DNA from: JACDBE01 sp051002015 | GTDB taxonomy: Bacteria; Actinomycetota; Acidimicrobiia; Spongiisociales; UBA5794 | Length of the DNA stretch: 8,699 bases | Direction of reading: 5' to 3' | Assembly: GCA_051002015.1 (NCBI GenBank) | Contig: JBPCMS010000100.1 | Span: 1-8,699, forward strand | Shown: positions 1-6,718 of the stretch, one piece after another | Layout of the letters: each line of letters opens with the position of its first letter | Position numbering within the stretch: the stretch's first letter is position 1 | Made by a program: the position numbers and the translations under genes | Notes under the pieces: generated by a model | Seen by the model: only the letters and a program-made list of their open reading frames with translations | Told to the model about the DNA's origin: nothing | The model's database searches: none

Positions 1-23
1 CCTGCCCCCTTCTTCCGCCTTGT

Positions 24-121
<98 letters not shown>

Positions 122-127
122 CCTGCC

Positions 128-1852
128 TCAGGGAAGCGGCTCGACGTCGACCATCACATCGGACTGCTGGTGCGGCGGGTTGTTGCCGGCAGTGTTGGGC
201 TCGGCGAACCGGGCATCCGTCCAGAACGGGAGCGCCGTTGTCTCCGACGTGTCGATCCCGTTGTAGTCCCCGATGAACACCCCGAGCCGGAAGGCAAGGT
301 CGGGATTCCATGACACCTCGCTCACCCGGTGGCTGGCGTAGCTGGCGCCCCCATCGGTCGACACCGCCATCGAGGTGTCGATCAGCGGGTAGGCGAACTG
401 CCGGTCGTAGTAGACCACCGCCACCACGCCGTTGGGGTTCACCGACAGCCACGGGAAGAACTGGTCCACGGTCGAACCCTCGGTGAGGTTCAACGTCGGC
501 GACCACGAGTCCCCGCCGTTGTCCGAGTAGCGGGTGAACACGTCGGTGTTGGTGTCGGCGGCGCTGCCGTTGCGGTTGTCCATCCAGGCGACGTGGAGCC
601 GGCCCGTGTTCGGGTCGAGATCGATCCCGAAGGTCGACGGCGTCCGGGCGCACATGTCGTCGAGGGTCTGGCGGCCCAGGCAGACCGGGTACATCAACGG
701 CCCGTCGAAGACGGGGGTGATCCGCTGCGGGGCGGTGAAGGTCTGGCCCCCGTCGGTCGACCGCACCATCAACAGCTGGTTGCGCCGCAGCGACTCCACG
801 TTGAAGTTCTCGAACGCCACGTAGAGGGTCCCATCGTTGGGGTCGACGACCGGGACGGAGAACTGGTCCTCGTCGCAGTCGCCGTCGTCGTCACCGAACT
901 GGAAGGCACAGAACCGGGCCGACCCGGAGACCTCCTGCGGCTCGGACCAGTGCCGGCCCTGATCATCGGAGTACGACAGCCAGATGGCGGCATCGACGAA
1001 CCCGATCCCTCCGGTGTCGAAGTCGAAACGGGTCCACGTCACGTAGAGCCGGTCGGTCCCCACGTGGGCGAGGTCGCTTCCCGCCACCAGCGGAACACCT
1101 TCTGGCCGCACCCCGGCCGTCATCCACTCCTTGTCGTGGAAGATCTGGCAGTCGTCGGGCCCGCCGTTGTGGACGACGATCCCGTCACCGACCAGGTGCA
1201 GGGTGCCCGCCGATTGGGCGTCGGTGGGATAGGTCCAGGTCACCCCGTTGTCGACCGAGCGCGTCACCGCGATGTACGAGTCGCAGTCGGCCCGCCCGAA
1301 CGAGATGAACGACTGGTACACGACTCCGGCCGAGTCCCAGGCGACAACCGGGTCCCCGGAGCCAAGCATGCGGCGGTCGGGGGTGATCACCTGCCGGGCG
1401 TGGCGGCTGTACGGCCAGGTGTGCCCTCCGTCGAAGGACATGTAGATCCCCTGGACCGAGTCGACGCCGGGCTCGTAGTCGTTGGCGGCGGCGGCGACGA
1501 TGTTCGGGTCGAGCGGGTTGATGGCGATCGTGGTCTCGTTCGACGGCAGCCCCTCGCCGCTCCCGTATTGATCCGTCGGGTTGGCCTTGTTGTCGCCGTT
1601 GACCTGGATGTCGTCGGAGGCGACAAGCGGCGCCGCCGCCGTCGCCTCGAGGTCCGGGGCGTCGGCGTCTGCGATGGCGTCGGCGAAGGTCACGTCCGCC
1701 GGTCCCGACAGCGGCGGCAGGTCGTTGGCCCGCTGGATCTCCGGGTAGCGGAAGCGCCCCTCCGGTGCGGCCTGCGATGCCCCGGTGAACAGGAACATTG
1801 ACGAGGTGGTGGCGAGTGCCAGCACGATCGCCATGCGTCGGTGTCTGGTCAC
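128..1852 (-). CDS. Secreted BNR/Asp-box beta-propeller protein (sialidase superfamily)
   Basis: The product is an exported protein of 574 residues. A basic N-terminus and hydrophobic core (AIVLALATTSSMFLFTG) lead to a signal peptidase site near ASQA/APEG. Six Asp boxes (S-x-D-x-G-x-T-W type) begin near residues 139 (SFDGGHTW), 199 (SVDNGVTW), 295 (SDDQGRHW), 365 (STDGGQTF), 443 (SDNGGDSW) and 498 (STDGGASY). That spacing is expected of a six-bladed propeller. Asp boxes are structural, and no canonical FRIP arginine motif or complete catalytic set could be identified. Sialidase activity is therefore not established, and a carbohydrate-binding or other propeller role is equally possible. The GTG at 1852 is chosen because GAGGAG lies 6 bases upstream and the signal peptide then begins properly. 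A longer frame from a GTG at 1903 would add 17 residues without a ribosome site. The gene is divergent from the B12 operon, and nothing links it to B12. Confidence 0.85.
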   Translation of the reverse strand: MTRHRRMAIVLALATTSSMFLFTGASQAAPEGRFRYPEIQRANDLPPLSGPADVTFADAIADADAPDLEATAAAPLVASDDIQVNGDNKANPTDQYGSGEGLPSNETTIAINPLDPNIVAAAANDYEPGVDSVQGIYMSFDGGHTWPYSRHARQVITPDRRMLGSGDPVVAWDSAGVVYQSFISFGRADCDSYIAVTRSVDNGVTWTYPTDAQSAGTLHLVGDGIVVHNGGPDDCQIFHDKEWMTAGVRPEGVPLVAGSDLAHVGTDRLYVTWTRFDFDTGGIGFVDAAIWLSYSDDQGRHWSEPQEVSGSARFCAFQFGDDDGDCDEDQFSVPVVDPNDGTLYVAFENFNVESLRRNQLLMVRSTDGGQTFTAPQRITPVFDGPLMYPVCLGRQTLDDMCARTPSTFGIDLDPNTGRLHVAWMDNRNGSAADTNTDVFTRYSDNGGDSWSPTLNLTEGSTVDQFFPWLSVNPNGVVAVVYYDRQFAYPLIDTSMAVSTDGGASYASHRVSEVSWNPDLAFRLGVFIGDYNGIDTSETTALPFWTDARFAEPNTAGNNPPHQQSDVMVDVEPLP

Positions 1853-1858
1853 GATGAA

Positions 1859-1864
1859 CTCCTC
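1859..1864 (-). promoter_or_regulatory. Ribosome binding site deciding the sialidase-like start
   Basis: On the minus strand GAGGAG is followed by a 6-base spacer (TTCATC) and the GTG at 1852. This near-ideal Shine-Dalgarno sequence lies inside the longer reading frame and supports the internal start. A possible minus-strand -10 element, TAGGAT, is found at 1925-1930, but no convincing -35 accompanies it. Confidence 0.75.
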
Positions 1865-1991
1865 AACTTCCGGGGTGACCGGGGCATCCCGGGTCCCGAT
1901 CACCGCTGAACAAATACCTCGTCGATCCTACACGCTGGCTCCCGCCGCGTGCCGACCGGGCGCGGCGCGACGTGCCACCGACTGGCGTCGG

Positions 1992-2022
1992 CTGACGGGG
2001 GTGTCTCCCGCCCGGCTAGAGT
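1992..2022 (+). promoter_or_regulatory. Candidate promoter of the B12 operon
   Basis: CTGACG (1992-1997) resembles the actinobacterial -35 TTGACG, and TAGAGT (2017-2022) fits the -10 consensus TAnnnT, with a 19-base spacer that is slightly long. Transcription would begin near 2028-2031, about 35 bases before the riboswitch P1-like stem, which suits a leader of roughly 275 bases. This is motif reading only. The remaining sequence between 1853 and 1990 shows nothing else recognisable. Confidence 0.35.
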
Positions 2023-2051
2023 CCGCCCGGCCACCGATCTCCGGACGGGTG

Positions 2052-2175
2052 GCGTGACAATCGAAGCCTTGTGGCAGGGGAAGCCGGTCGAAGTCCGGCG
2101 CTGACCCGCAACCGTAGGCCGTCACCCGCCAAGGCGGGAGGCGGCGAGCCGGAGCACCTGACGAAGGCCGCGGCT
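2052..2175 (+). ncRNA. Cobalamin (B12) riboswitch aptamer
   Basis: The strand carries the conserved core of AdoCbl-class riboswitches: GGGGAAGCCGGTCGAAGTCC continuing into GGCGCTGACCCGCAACCGT (2077-2114), matching the family pattern GGGAA-CCGGTG-aAA-TCCGG-GCTGACCCGCAACxGT. Stems visible by eye are GCCGG 2083-2087 with CCGGC 2095-2099, CCCGC 2125-2129 with GCGGG 2134-2138 closed by CAAG, and an outer helix GCCTT 2066-2070 with AAGGC 2164-2168. The 3' part, GAGCCGGAGCACCTGACG (2145-2162), fits the usual closing segment. It lies upstream of an ECF transporter operon, so bound cobalamin should reduce expression of the operon. The boundaries are approximate. Confidence 0.92.
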
Positions 2176-2303
2176 CCATCCGTCGAGGTCTACGGGACGG
2201 GAGCCCGGAACGACAGGTTCCCTTCCCGGTCTCCGACCCGGGGCACGGTCACCTTTTCGCATCGGGTCCGTCACGGACCCGCATCTGAGAGGAAGCACCC
2301 ACC
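2176..2303 (+). promoter_or_regulatory. Probable riboswitch expression platform with competing hairpins
   Basis: Between the aptamer and the first start codon are several complementary segments. GGAAC 2207-2211 pairs with GTTCC 2217-2221. CGGGTCCG 2263-2270 pairs perfectly with CGGACCCG 2274-2281 around a TCA loop. GACCCG 2235-2240 can instead pair with CGGGTC 2263-2268, so these two structures exclude each other. CTTCC 2222-2226 could also pair with GGAAG 2291-2295, part of the ribosome site. No T-run follows the 2263-2281 hairpin, so either translational control or a terminator lacking a U-tract is possible. The mechanism is inference; the complementarities are directly visible. Confidence 0.5.
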
Positions 2304-3299
2304 GTGCCCACCACCACCAAGCGCAACGGGGTGACGATCGTCATCGCCGTTGCCGTTGTCGCCGCCCTCGGCTGGCTCGCCTGGAGCCGGTTCGGCGGTT
2401 CCGGCGACGGGTTCTCGACCGAGACCGAGACGGCCGCCGCCTGGATCGCCCGCGAGTTCGACCAGCCGACCCCCGACTGGGAGGACTTCGGGCCCGCCGT
2501 CTACGCAGACATCGCCATCGGGTTGACCGGCGCCGGCGTCGAGGAGGACACCGCAGACGCCGCCCTGGCCACGCTCGCCGTCCTCTCCGACCAACTGCTG
2601 GGCACGCCGGGCTCGGCTCCCGCCGGCGCCGTCGGCAAGGTGGTGCTCGCCATCGAGGCCAGGGGAGAGAATCCCGCCACCTACATCCCCGAGCGGGACG
2701 TCGAGGCCGAGCTGCGCGGGATGCTCGGCGACGACGGCAGGTTCGCCGACGACGTCTACAACCAGTCGCTTGCCATCCTCGGGCTGGCCGCCACCGATGA
2801 CGGCGTCCCCGACGGGGCGGGTGACTGGCTCGCCTCCAAGCAGTGCGACACCGGCGACTTCACCTTCGCCGGGGACTGTCCCGCCGAAGCAGGCTCCGAG
2901 GATCCCGACACCACCGCCGTCGCCCTCCAGGCGCTGCTGGCCACCGGGGAGACCGAGGCGGCGGTGGCGGCGACGGCATGGCTGCTCATGCTCCAGGCCG
3001 AGGACGGGTCGATCAGCTCGTTCGGCACCGCCAACGCCAACAGCACCGCCGCCGTCGCCCAGGCGCTGCGCGCCGCCGGGGAGGCCGATGCCGCCGACAG
3101 GGCCGCCGCCTTCGTCGCCACCCTCCAGATCGACGCACCGGGGGAGGCCGAAGGAGGCATCAGGTTCAGCGCCGCCGACTCGGTCCCCAACGGCTACGCC
3201 ACCATCCAGGGCATGCTTGCCTTCGGGGCACCCGCCTACGACGAGATCGGGGCGATGGGCCCGCCGCCCCGGTTGGCCATCGCCGCCGCGGCCCGATGA
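2304..3299 (+). CDS. Membrane-tethered alpha/alpha-toroid protein, intrinsic factor/transcobalamin alpha-domain-like
   Basis: The protein has 331 residues. A single N-terminal membrane helix (about residues 9-27, GVTIVIAVAVVAALGWLAW) has no obvious cleavage site, so it probably acts as an anchor with the rest outside. The remainder is an array of Ala/Leu-rich helical pairs. Examples are the segments starting YNQSLAILGLAA (from 152), DTTAVALQALLATGE, NSTAAVAQALRAAGE and NGYATIQGMLAFG. Such repeats are typical of the prenyltransferase/squalene-oxidase toroid fold shared by animal intrinsic factor and transcobalamin. The only two cysteines, C181 and C192, could form an extracytoplasmic disulfide. 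No terpene cyclase DxDD motif is evident, so an enzyme is less likely. The GTG start is preceded by AGGAAG at 8 bases. It is the first gene after the B12 riboswitch and precedes a DUF4430-like gene. A corrinoid-binding role is inferred. Confidence 0.8.
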   Translation: MPTTTKRNGVTIVIAVAVVAALGWLAWSRFGGSGDGFSTETETAAAWIAREFDQPTPDWEDFGPAVYADIAIGLTGAGVEEDTADAALATLAVLSDQLLGTPGSAPAGAVGKVVLAIEARGENPATYIPERDVEAELRGMLGDDGRFADDVYNQSLAILGLAATDDGVPDGAGDWLASKQCDTGDFTFAGDCPAEAGSEDPDTTAVALQALLATGETEAAVAATAWLLMLQAEDGSISSFGTANANSTAAVAQALRAAGEADAADRAAAFVATLQIDAPGEAEGGIRFSAADSVPNGYATIQGMLAFGAPAYDEIGAMGPPPRLAIAAAAR

Positions 3300-3321
3300 G
3301 GGACCCGTCCCCAGCGGCGGC

Positions 3322-3999
3322 ATGATGGCCACGGTCCCGACCCATGGGCGGTCCAGACCCGGCGTGCGGCGGCGGGTCGTCGCCCTGGTCGCCGCCGGCT
3401 GGGTCATCGCCGCCGGCTGTGCAATCGCCGCCGCATCGGCAGCGACGGCCCAGGAGCCGGGGGCGTGTGTCGGGGTCGAGGGGGTGACCGTTGTCGTCGA
3501 CGCCACCGCCCTCGGTGGCGACCTCGACGTCCGGTGTGCCCTTGGCCCCCAGCGCAGCGGTCTCGCCGCCCTGGCCGCCGCCGGGTTCAGCGTGGAGGGC
3601 GTCACCGCCAGCCCGGGCTTCGTGTGCCGCATCGACGGCCGCCCCGGCCTCGATACGGAGACCTGTGCCGCCATCCCCCCGCCAACCACCTACTGGAGCT
3701 ACTGGGTGGCGGCGGCTGCCGGGGAGTGGGAGTACGCCACATCGGGGGCGGCCACCCGGGAGCCGGCACCGGGGTCGGTGGAGGGGTGGGCGTTCACCGC
3801 CGGGTCGGATCAGGCGGCGCCTCCGGCGGCGTCCCCGGTCGAGCTGGGGGCGGTTCCCTCCGGCATCCCGGTGCCGGATGCCGAGCCGGCGTTCCCGTGG
3901 GGGATGGTCGCCGGGGTCGCCGTTGCGGCGGCGGTCGTCGCCGGCGGGATCCTGCTCGCCAGGCGGCGGGACGCCGGCGCCGTGGGGGATGGGCCGTGA
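3322..3999 (+). CDS. DUF4430-like secreted protein with C-terminal membrane anchor, transcobalamin beta-domain-like
   Basis: The protein has 225 residues. After a basic start (RRR at 16-18) comes a signal peptide with a likely cut after ATA (residue 43). A small beta-rich domain follows, carrying the motif YWSYWVAAAAGEWEYA and then GSVEGWAF, which matches the aromatic signature of DUF4430 domains, including the C-terminal domain of transcobalamin and intrinsic factor. Four cysteines lie in the mature domain, enough for two disulfides. A Pro/Ala-rich linker leads to a membrane helix at about 194-213 followed by RRR, a stop-transfer anchor; no LPxTG sorting motif is present. Starts at 3322 and 3325 (ATGATG) are both possible, and the ribosome site is weak. 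A GTG at 3364 would also keep the signal peptide. It overlaps the T-component gene by 4 bases (GTGA). A role in surface capture of cobalamin is inferred from the domain and context. Confidence 0.8.
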   Translation: MMATVPTHGRSRPGVRRRVVALVAAGWVIAAGCAIAAASAATAQEPGACVGVEGVTVVVDATALGGDLDVRCALGPQRSGLAALAAAGFSVEGVTASPGFVCRIDGRPGLDTETCAAIPPPTTYWSYWVAAAAGEWEYATSGAATREPAPGSVEGWAFTAGSDQAAPPAASPVELGAVPSGIPVPDAEPAFPWGMVAGVAVAAAVVAGGILLARRRDAGAVGDGP

Positions 4000-5108
4000 A
4001 CCGGGACGGGACCGGGCGGCTGCACCCTGGCGCCTGGTGGCTGTGGGCGCTCGGGCTTGCCACCGCCGCCAGCCGCACCACCAATCCGCTCCTCCTGCTG
4101 CTTGTGGTTGCCGTCGCCGCCTTCGTGGTCAAGGTGCGGCGTCCCGACACACCCTGGGCCCTTGGCTTCCGCTTCTACGTCTGGGCGGGTGTCTTGGTGG
4201 TGGTGCTGCGGGTGGCGTTCCGGGTCGTCCTCGGGGGCGGGATCCCGGGGCGGGTGCTGTTCACCCTGCCCGAGATCGCCCTCCCCGCCTGGCTGAGCGG
4301 GTTCACCATCGGCGGGCCGGTCACCCTGGAGAACCTGGTGGCAGGGCTCTACGACGGGATGCGGCTCGCCGCCATGCTGATCTGCCTCGGCGCCGCCAAC
4401 GCCCTCGCCGACGCCAAGCGGCTCCTCCGCTCGGTCCCCAGGGCGCTCCACGACATCGGGGCGGCGTTGGTGGTTGCCGTCGGGTTCGCCCCGCAACTGG
4501 TCGCCAGCATCGGGCGGATCCGCAGGGCGCAGCGGCTGCGGGGTCACCGCGGGGGAGGGATGCGGGTGATCCGCCGCACCCTGATGCCGGTTCTCGAGGA
4601 TGCCACGGGGTGGGCGCTGGTCCTGGCCGGATCGATGGAGGCGCGGGGCTACGGCCACGACGGTGTCTCCCCCGGGCGTCACCGCCGCACCGGCGCCCTG
4701 ATCCTCACCGGTCTCGCCGGGATCGCCGTCGGGCTCTACGGATTGATGGACGGCAACGCACCCGGGGTGCTCGGCTTTCCGGTGCTCCTGGTCGGGACGG
4801 CAGCAGCCGTTGTCGGGTTCGTCACCGCAGGGGGCGGGGTGGGCGCCACCGTCTACCGGTCCGATCCCTGGGGGGGTCCGGAGTGGGTCGCCGCAGTTTC
4901 CGGGACCGTCGCCGCCGCCGGCGTGATCGTGGCCGGCTGGACCGATCCCACCATCGTGTTCCCGACACCGGCGGCGTGGCCCCGGCTGAGCGTGCTCGGA
5001 ACCGTCGCCGTCCTCGCCGCGGCGGCACCGGCATGGGCCGCCGCCGGCGTGGCGCCCAGCCCGGCGTCTCCGTCGACCGCCGTGGTCGAGGGGCGGGTCT
5101 CCCGATGA
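3996..5108 (+). CDS. ECF transporter T component (EcfT-family transmembrane protein)
   Basis: This integral membrane protein of 370 residues couples the ATPases to the substrate-binding S component. Hydrophobic helices begin near residue 14. The two cytoplasmic coupling motifs of EcfT proteins are visible: RRAQRLRG (176-183) and MEARGYG with Ala-Arg-Gly at 216-218. After the second motif come about 150 residues with roughly four more hydrophobic segments, making it longer than the usual 250-270 residues of EcfT. The extra part may be a lineage feature. The GTG start at 3996 overlaps the stop of the DUF4430 gene (GTGA), and the stop overlaps the next start (ATGA), which indicates translational coupling. 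The B12 riboswitch at the head of the operon points to cobalamin as substrate. Confidence 0.88.
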   Translation: MNRDGTGRLHPGAWWLWALGLATAASRTTNPLLLLLVVAVAAFVVKVRRPDTPWALGFRFYVWAGVLVVVLRVAFRVVLGGGIPGRVLFTLPEIALPAWLSGFTIGGPVTLENLVAGLYDGMRLAAMLICLGAANALADAKRLLRSVPRALHDIGAALVVAVGFAPQLVASIGRIRRAQRLRGHRGGGMRVIRRTLMPVLEDATGWALVLAGSMEARGYGHDGVSPGRHRRTGALILTGLAGIAVGLYGLMDGNAPGVLGFPVLLVGTAAAVVGFVTAGGGVGATVYRSDPWGGPEWVAAVSGTVAAAGVIVAGWTDPTIVFPTPAAWPRLSVLGTVAVLAAAAPAWAAAGVAPSPASPSTAVVEGRVSR

Positions 5109-6718
5109 TCCGGTTCGAGGACGTCACCGTCACCCACAGCGGCGAGACCCGGCCGACGCTCCACCGGGTCGATCTGACCATTCCGGAGGGCGAGCTGGTG
5201 CTGGTGATCGGGCGAACCGGGGCGGGCAAGTCGACGCTGCTGGGGACCATCAACGGCCACGTCCCCCGCTTCACCGGGGGAACCCTGTCCGGCCGGGTCA
5301 CGGTCGAGGGGAGGGACACCGCCACCCACCCCACCAGGGCAATGGCCGACCTGGTGGGGGTGGTCCCCCAGGATCCGGCGGCGGGGTTCGTCACCGACGT
5401 CGTCGAGGACGAGCTCGCCTACGAGATGGAGCAACTCGGGGTCGCCCCGGCGGTGATGCGCCAGCGGGTTGAGGAGACGCTCGATCTGCTCGGGATCGCC
5501 CACCTGCGCCAACGCACCGTTGCCACCCTTTCGGGCGGCGAGCAGCAGCGGGTGGCGATCGGTGCCGTCCTCACCGCCCATCCCCGGGTGCTGGTGCTGG
5601 ACGAGCCCACCTCGGCGCTCGATCCCACCGCCTCCGAGGAGGTGCTCGCCGCCATCACCCGGCTGGTCCATGACCTGGGGATGACGGTGGTGATGGCCGA
5701 GCACCGTCTCGAGCGGGTGGTGCAATACGCCGACTTGGTCGTCAGCCTCGACGGCTCGGGTGCGGTCGCCGCCGGGCCGCCCCGGACCGTGCTGGCCACC
5801 ACCGAGGTCGCCCCGCCGGTGGTGATGCTGGGACGGCTCGCCGGGTGGGATCCGGTCCCGCTGAGCATCCGGGAGGCGAGACGCCACGCCGGCGAGCTGC
5901 GGGAGCGGCTGGCGGGTGCCGTGCCCCACCGTCCCCTGCCCCCGGACGGCGCCGCCACCCTGCTCACCGCCCTTGGCGTCACCGTCGCCCACGGGCCCAC
6001 CGTGGCGGTGCGGTCGGTCGATGTCGAGGTCGATACCGGCGACGTGGTGGCGCTGATGGGTCGCAACGGGTCCGGCAAGACCTCGCTGCTGTGGGCGCTC
6101 CAGGGCTCCGGCCCCCGCCGCCAGGGGTCGGTGGCGATCGGAGGGATCGATCCAGCCGGGGTCGGCCCGGCCGAGGCGCGGCGGCTGGTCGCCCTGGTCC
6201 CGCACAACCCCTCCGACCTCCTCTACGCCGACACGGTGGACGAGGAGTGCGCCGCCGCCGACACCGAGTCGGGCGCAGGCGGCGGCACCTGCCGGAACCT
6301 GCTCGACCGTGTCCTTCCCGGGATCCCGGGCGATCGACACCCCTCCGACCTCTCCGAGGGCCAGCGGCTCGCCCTCGTGCTCGCCATCCAGCTCACCGCG
6401 TCGCCCCGGATTCTTCTGCTCGACGAGCCGACCAGGGGGCTCGACTACGCCGCCAAGCACCACCTGACCAGGGTCCTCGGCGAGCTTGCCGCCGGCGGGC
6501 GGGCCGTGGTCGTCGCCACCCACGACGTGGAGTTCGCCGCCTCGTGCGCCACCAGGGTGGTGGTGATGGCCGAGGGGGAGATCGTCGCCGACGGCGCCAC
6601 CGCCGACGTGGTCACCGCATCGCCTGGCTTCTCCCCGCAGGTTGCGCGGATCCTGCAGCCCGGGCGGTGGCTGACCGTGGCCGATGTCGCCGCCGCTCTC
6701 GCCGGGGGGCGCCGATGA
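5105..6718 (+). CDS. ECF transporter ATPase, fused A-A' double nucleotide-binding protein
   Basis: Two ABC ATPase domains lie in one 537-residue chain, replacing separate EcfA and EcfA' subunits. Domain 1 has Walker A GRTGAGKST (36-44), Q-loop VPQDP (Q89), signature LSGGE (142-146), Walker B ending D166-E167 and the switch histidine H200 in MAEHRLE. Domain 2 has Walker A GRNGSGKTS (319-327), signature LSEGQ (416-420), Walker B ending D440-E441 and switch histidine H473 in ATHD. The Q-loop position of domain 2 reads VPHNP, with His (H367) replacing the usual Gln. The catalytic glutamates are kept in both domains, so both may hydrolyse ATP. The gene overlaps its neighbours by 4 bases at each end (ATGA). 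It should power uptake through the T and S proteins. Confidence 0.92.
   Translation: MIRFEDVTVTHSGETRPTLHRVDLTIPEGELVLVIGRTGAGKSTLLGTINGHVPRFTGGTLSGRVTVEGRDTATHPTRAMADLVGVVPQDPAAGFVTDVVEDELAYEMEQLGVAPAVMRQRVEETLDLLGIAHLRQRTVATLSGGEQQRVAIGAVLTAHPRVLVLDEPTSALDPTASEEVLAAITRLVHDLGMTVVMAEHRLERVVQYADLVVSLDGSGAVAAGPPRTVLATTEVAPPVVMLGRLAGWDPVPLSIREARRHAGELRERLAGAVPHRPLPPDGAATLLTALGVTVAHGPTVAVRSVDVEVDTGDVVALMGRNGSGKTSLLWALQGSGPRRQGSVAIGGIDPAGVGPAEARRLVALVPHNPSDLLYADTVDEECAAADTESGAGGGTCRNLLDRVLPGIPGDRHPSDLSEGQRLALVLAIQLTASPRILLLDEPTRGLDYAAKHHLTRVLGELAAGGRAVVVATHDVEFAASCATRVVVMAEGEIVADGATADVVTASPGFSPQVARILQPGRWLTVADVAAALAGGRR

Noticed and set aside
329..1801. 490-codon plus-strand open frame opposite the sialidase-like gene
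   Set aside because: It is codon-in-phase antisense to a gene with Asp boxes and a signal peptide. Stops are absent only because the sense gene almost lacks TTA, CTA and TCA codons. The translation is low-complexity and matches no known domain.
2263..2281. Perfect 8-bp hairpin as a standard intrinsic terminator
   Set aside because: The loop is only three bases and no T-run follows. It is kept as a possible switch element, not called as a terminator.
3412..3423. Possible lipobox (IAAGC) in the DUF4430-like signal peptide
   Set aside because: The -3 position is Ala rather than Leu, the signal core continues past the Cys, and a standard ATA cleavage site plus a C-terminal anchor explains membrane attachment.
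2271..3689. 472-codon minus-strand open frame across the toroid and DUF4430-like genes
   Set aside because: It is an in-phase antisense shadow over the toroid gene, Gly/Arg-rich, and crosses two convincing sense genes with recognisable features.
2304..3999. Toroid and DUF4430-like genes as one fused gene broken by a frameshift
   Set aside because: The second frame has its own basic region, signal peptide and cleavage site directly after the gap, as expected for an independent exported protein.
3491..5104. Upstream extension of the ATPase frame to 3491
   Set aside because: The ABC fold begins at the ATG at 5105, which overlaps the T-component stop as ATGA. The upstream part is Arg/Pro-rich off-frame translation of other genes.
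4853..6523. 556-codon minus-strand open frame opposite the ECF ATPase
   Set aside because: It is an in-phase antisense shadow of a gene with full ABC motifs.
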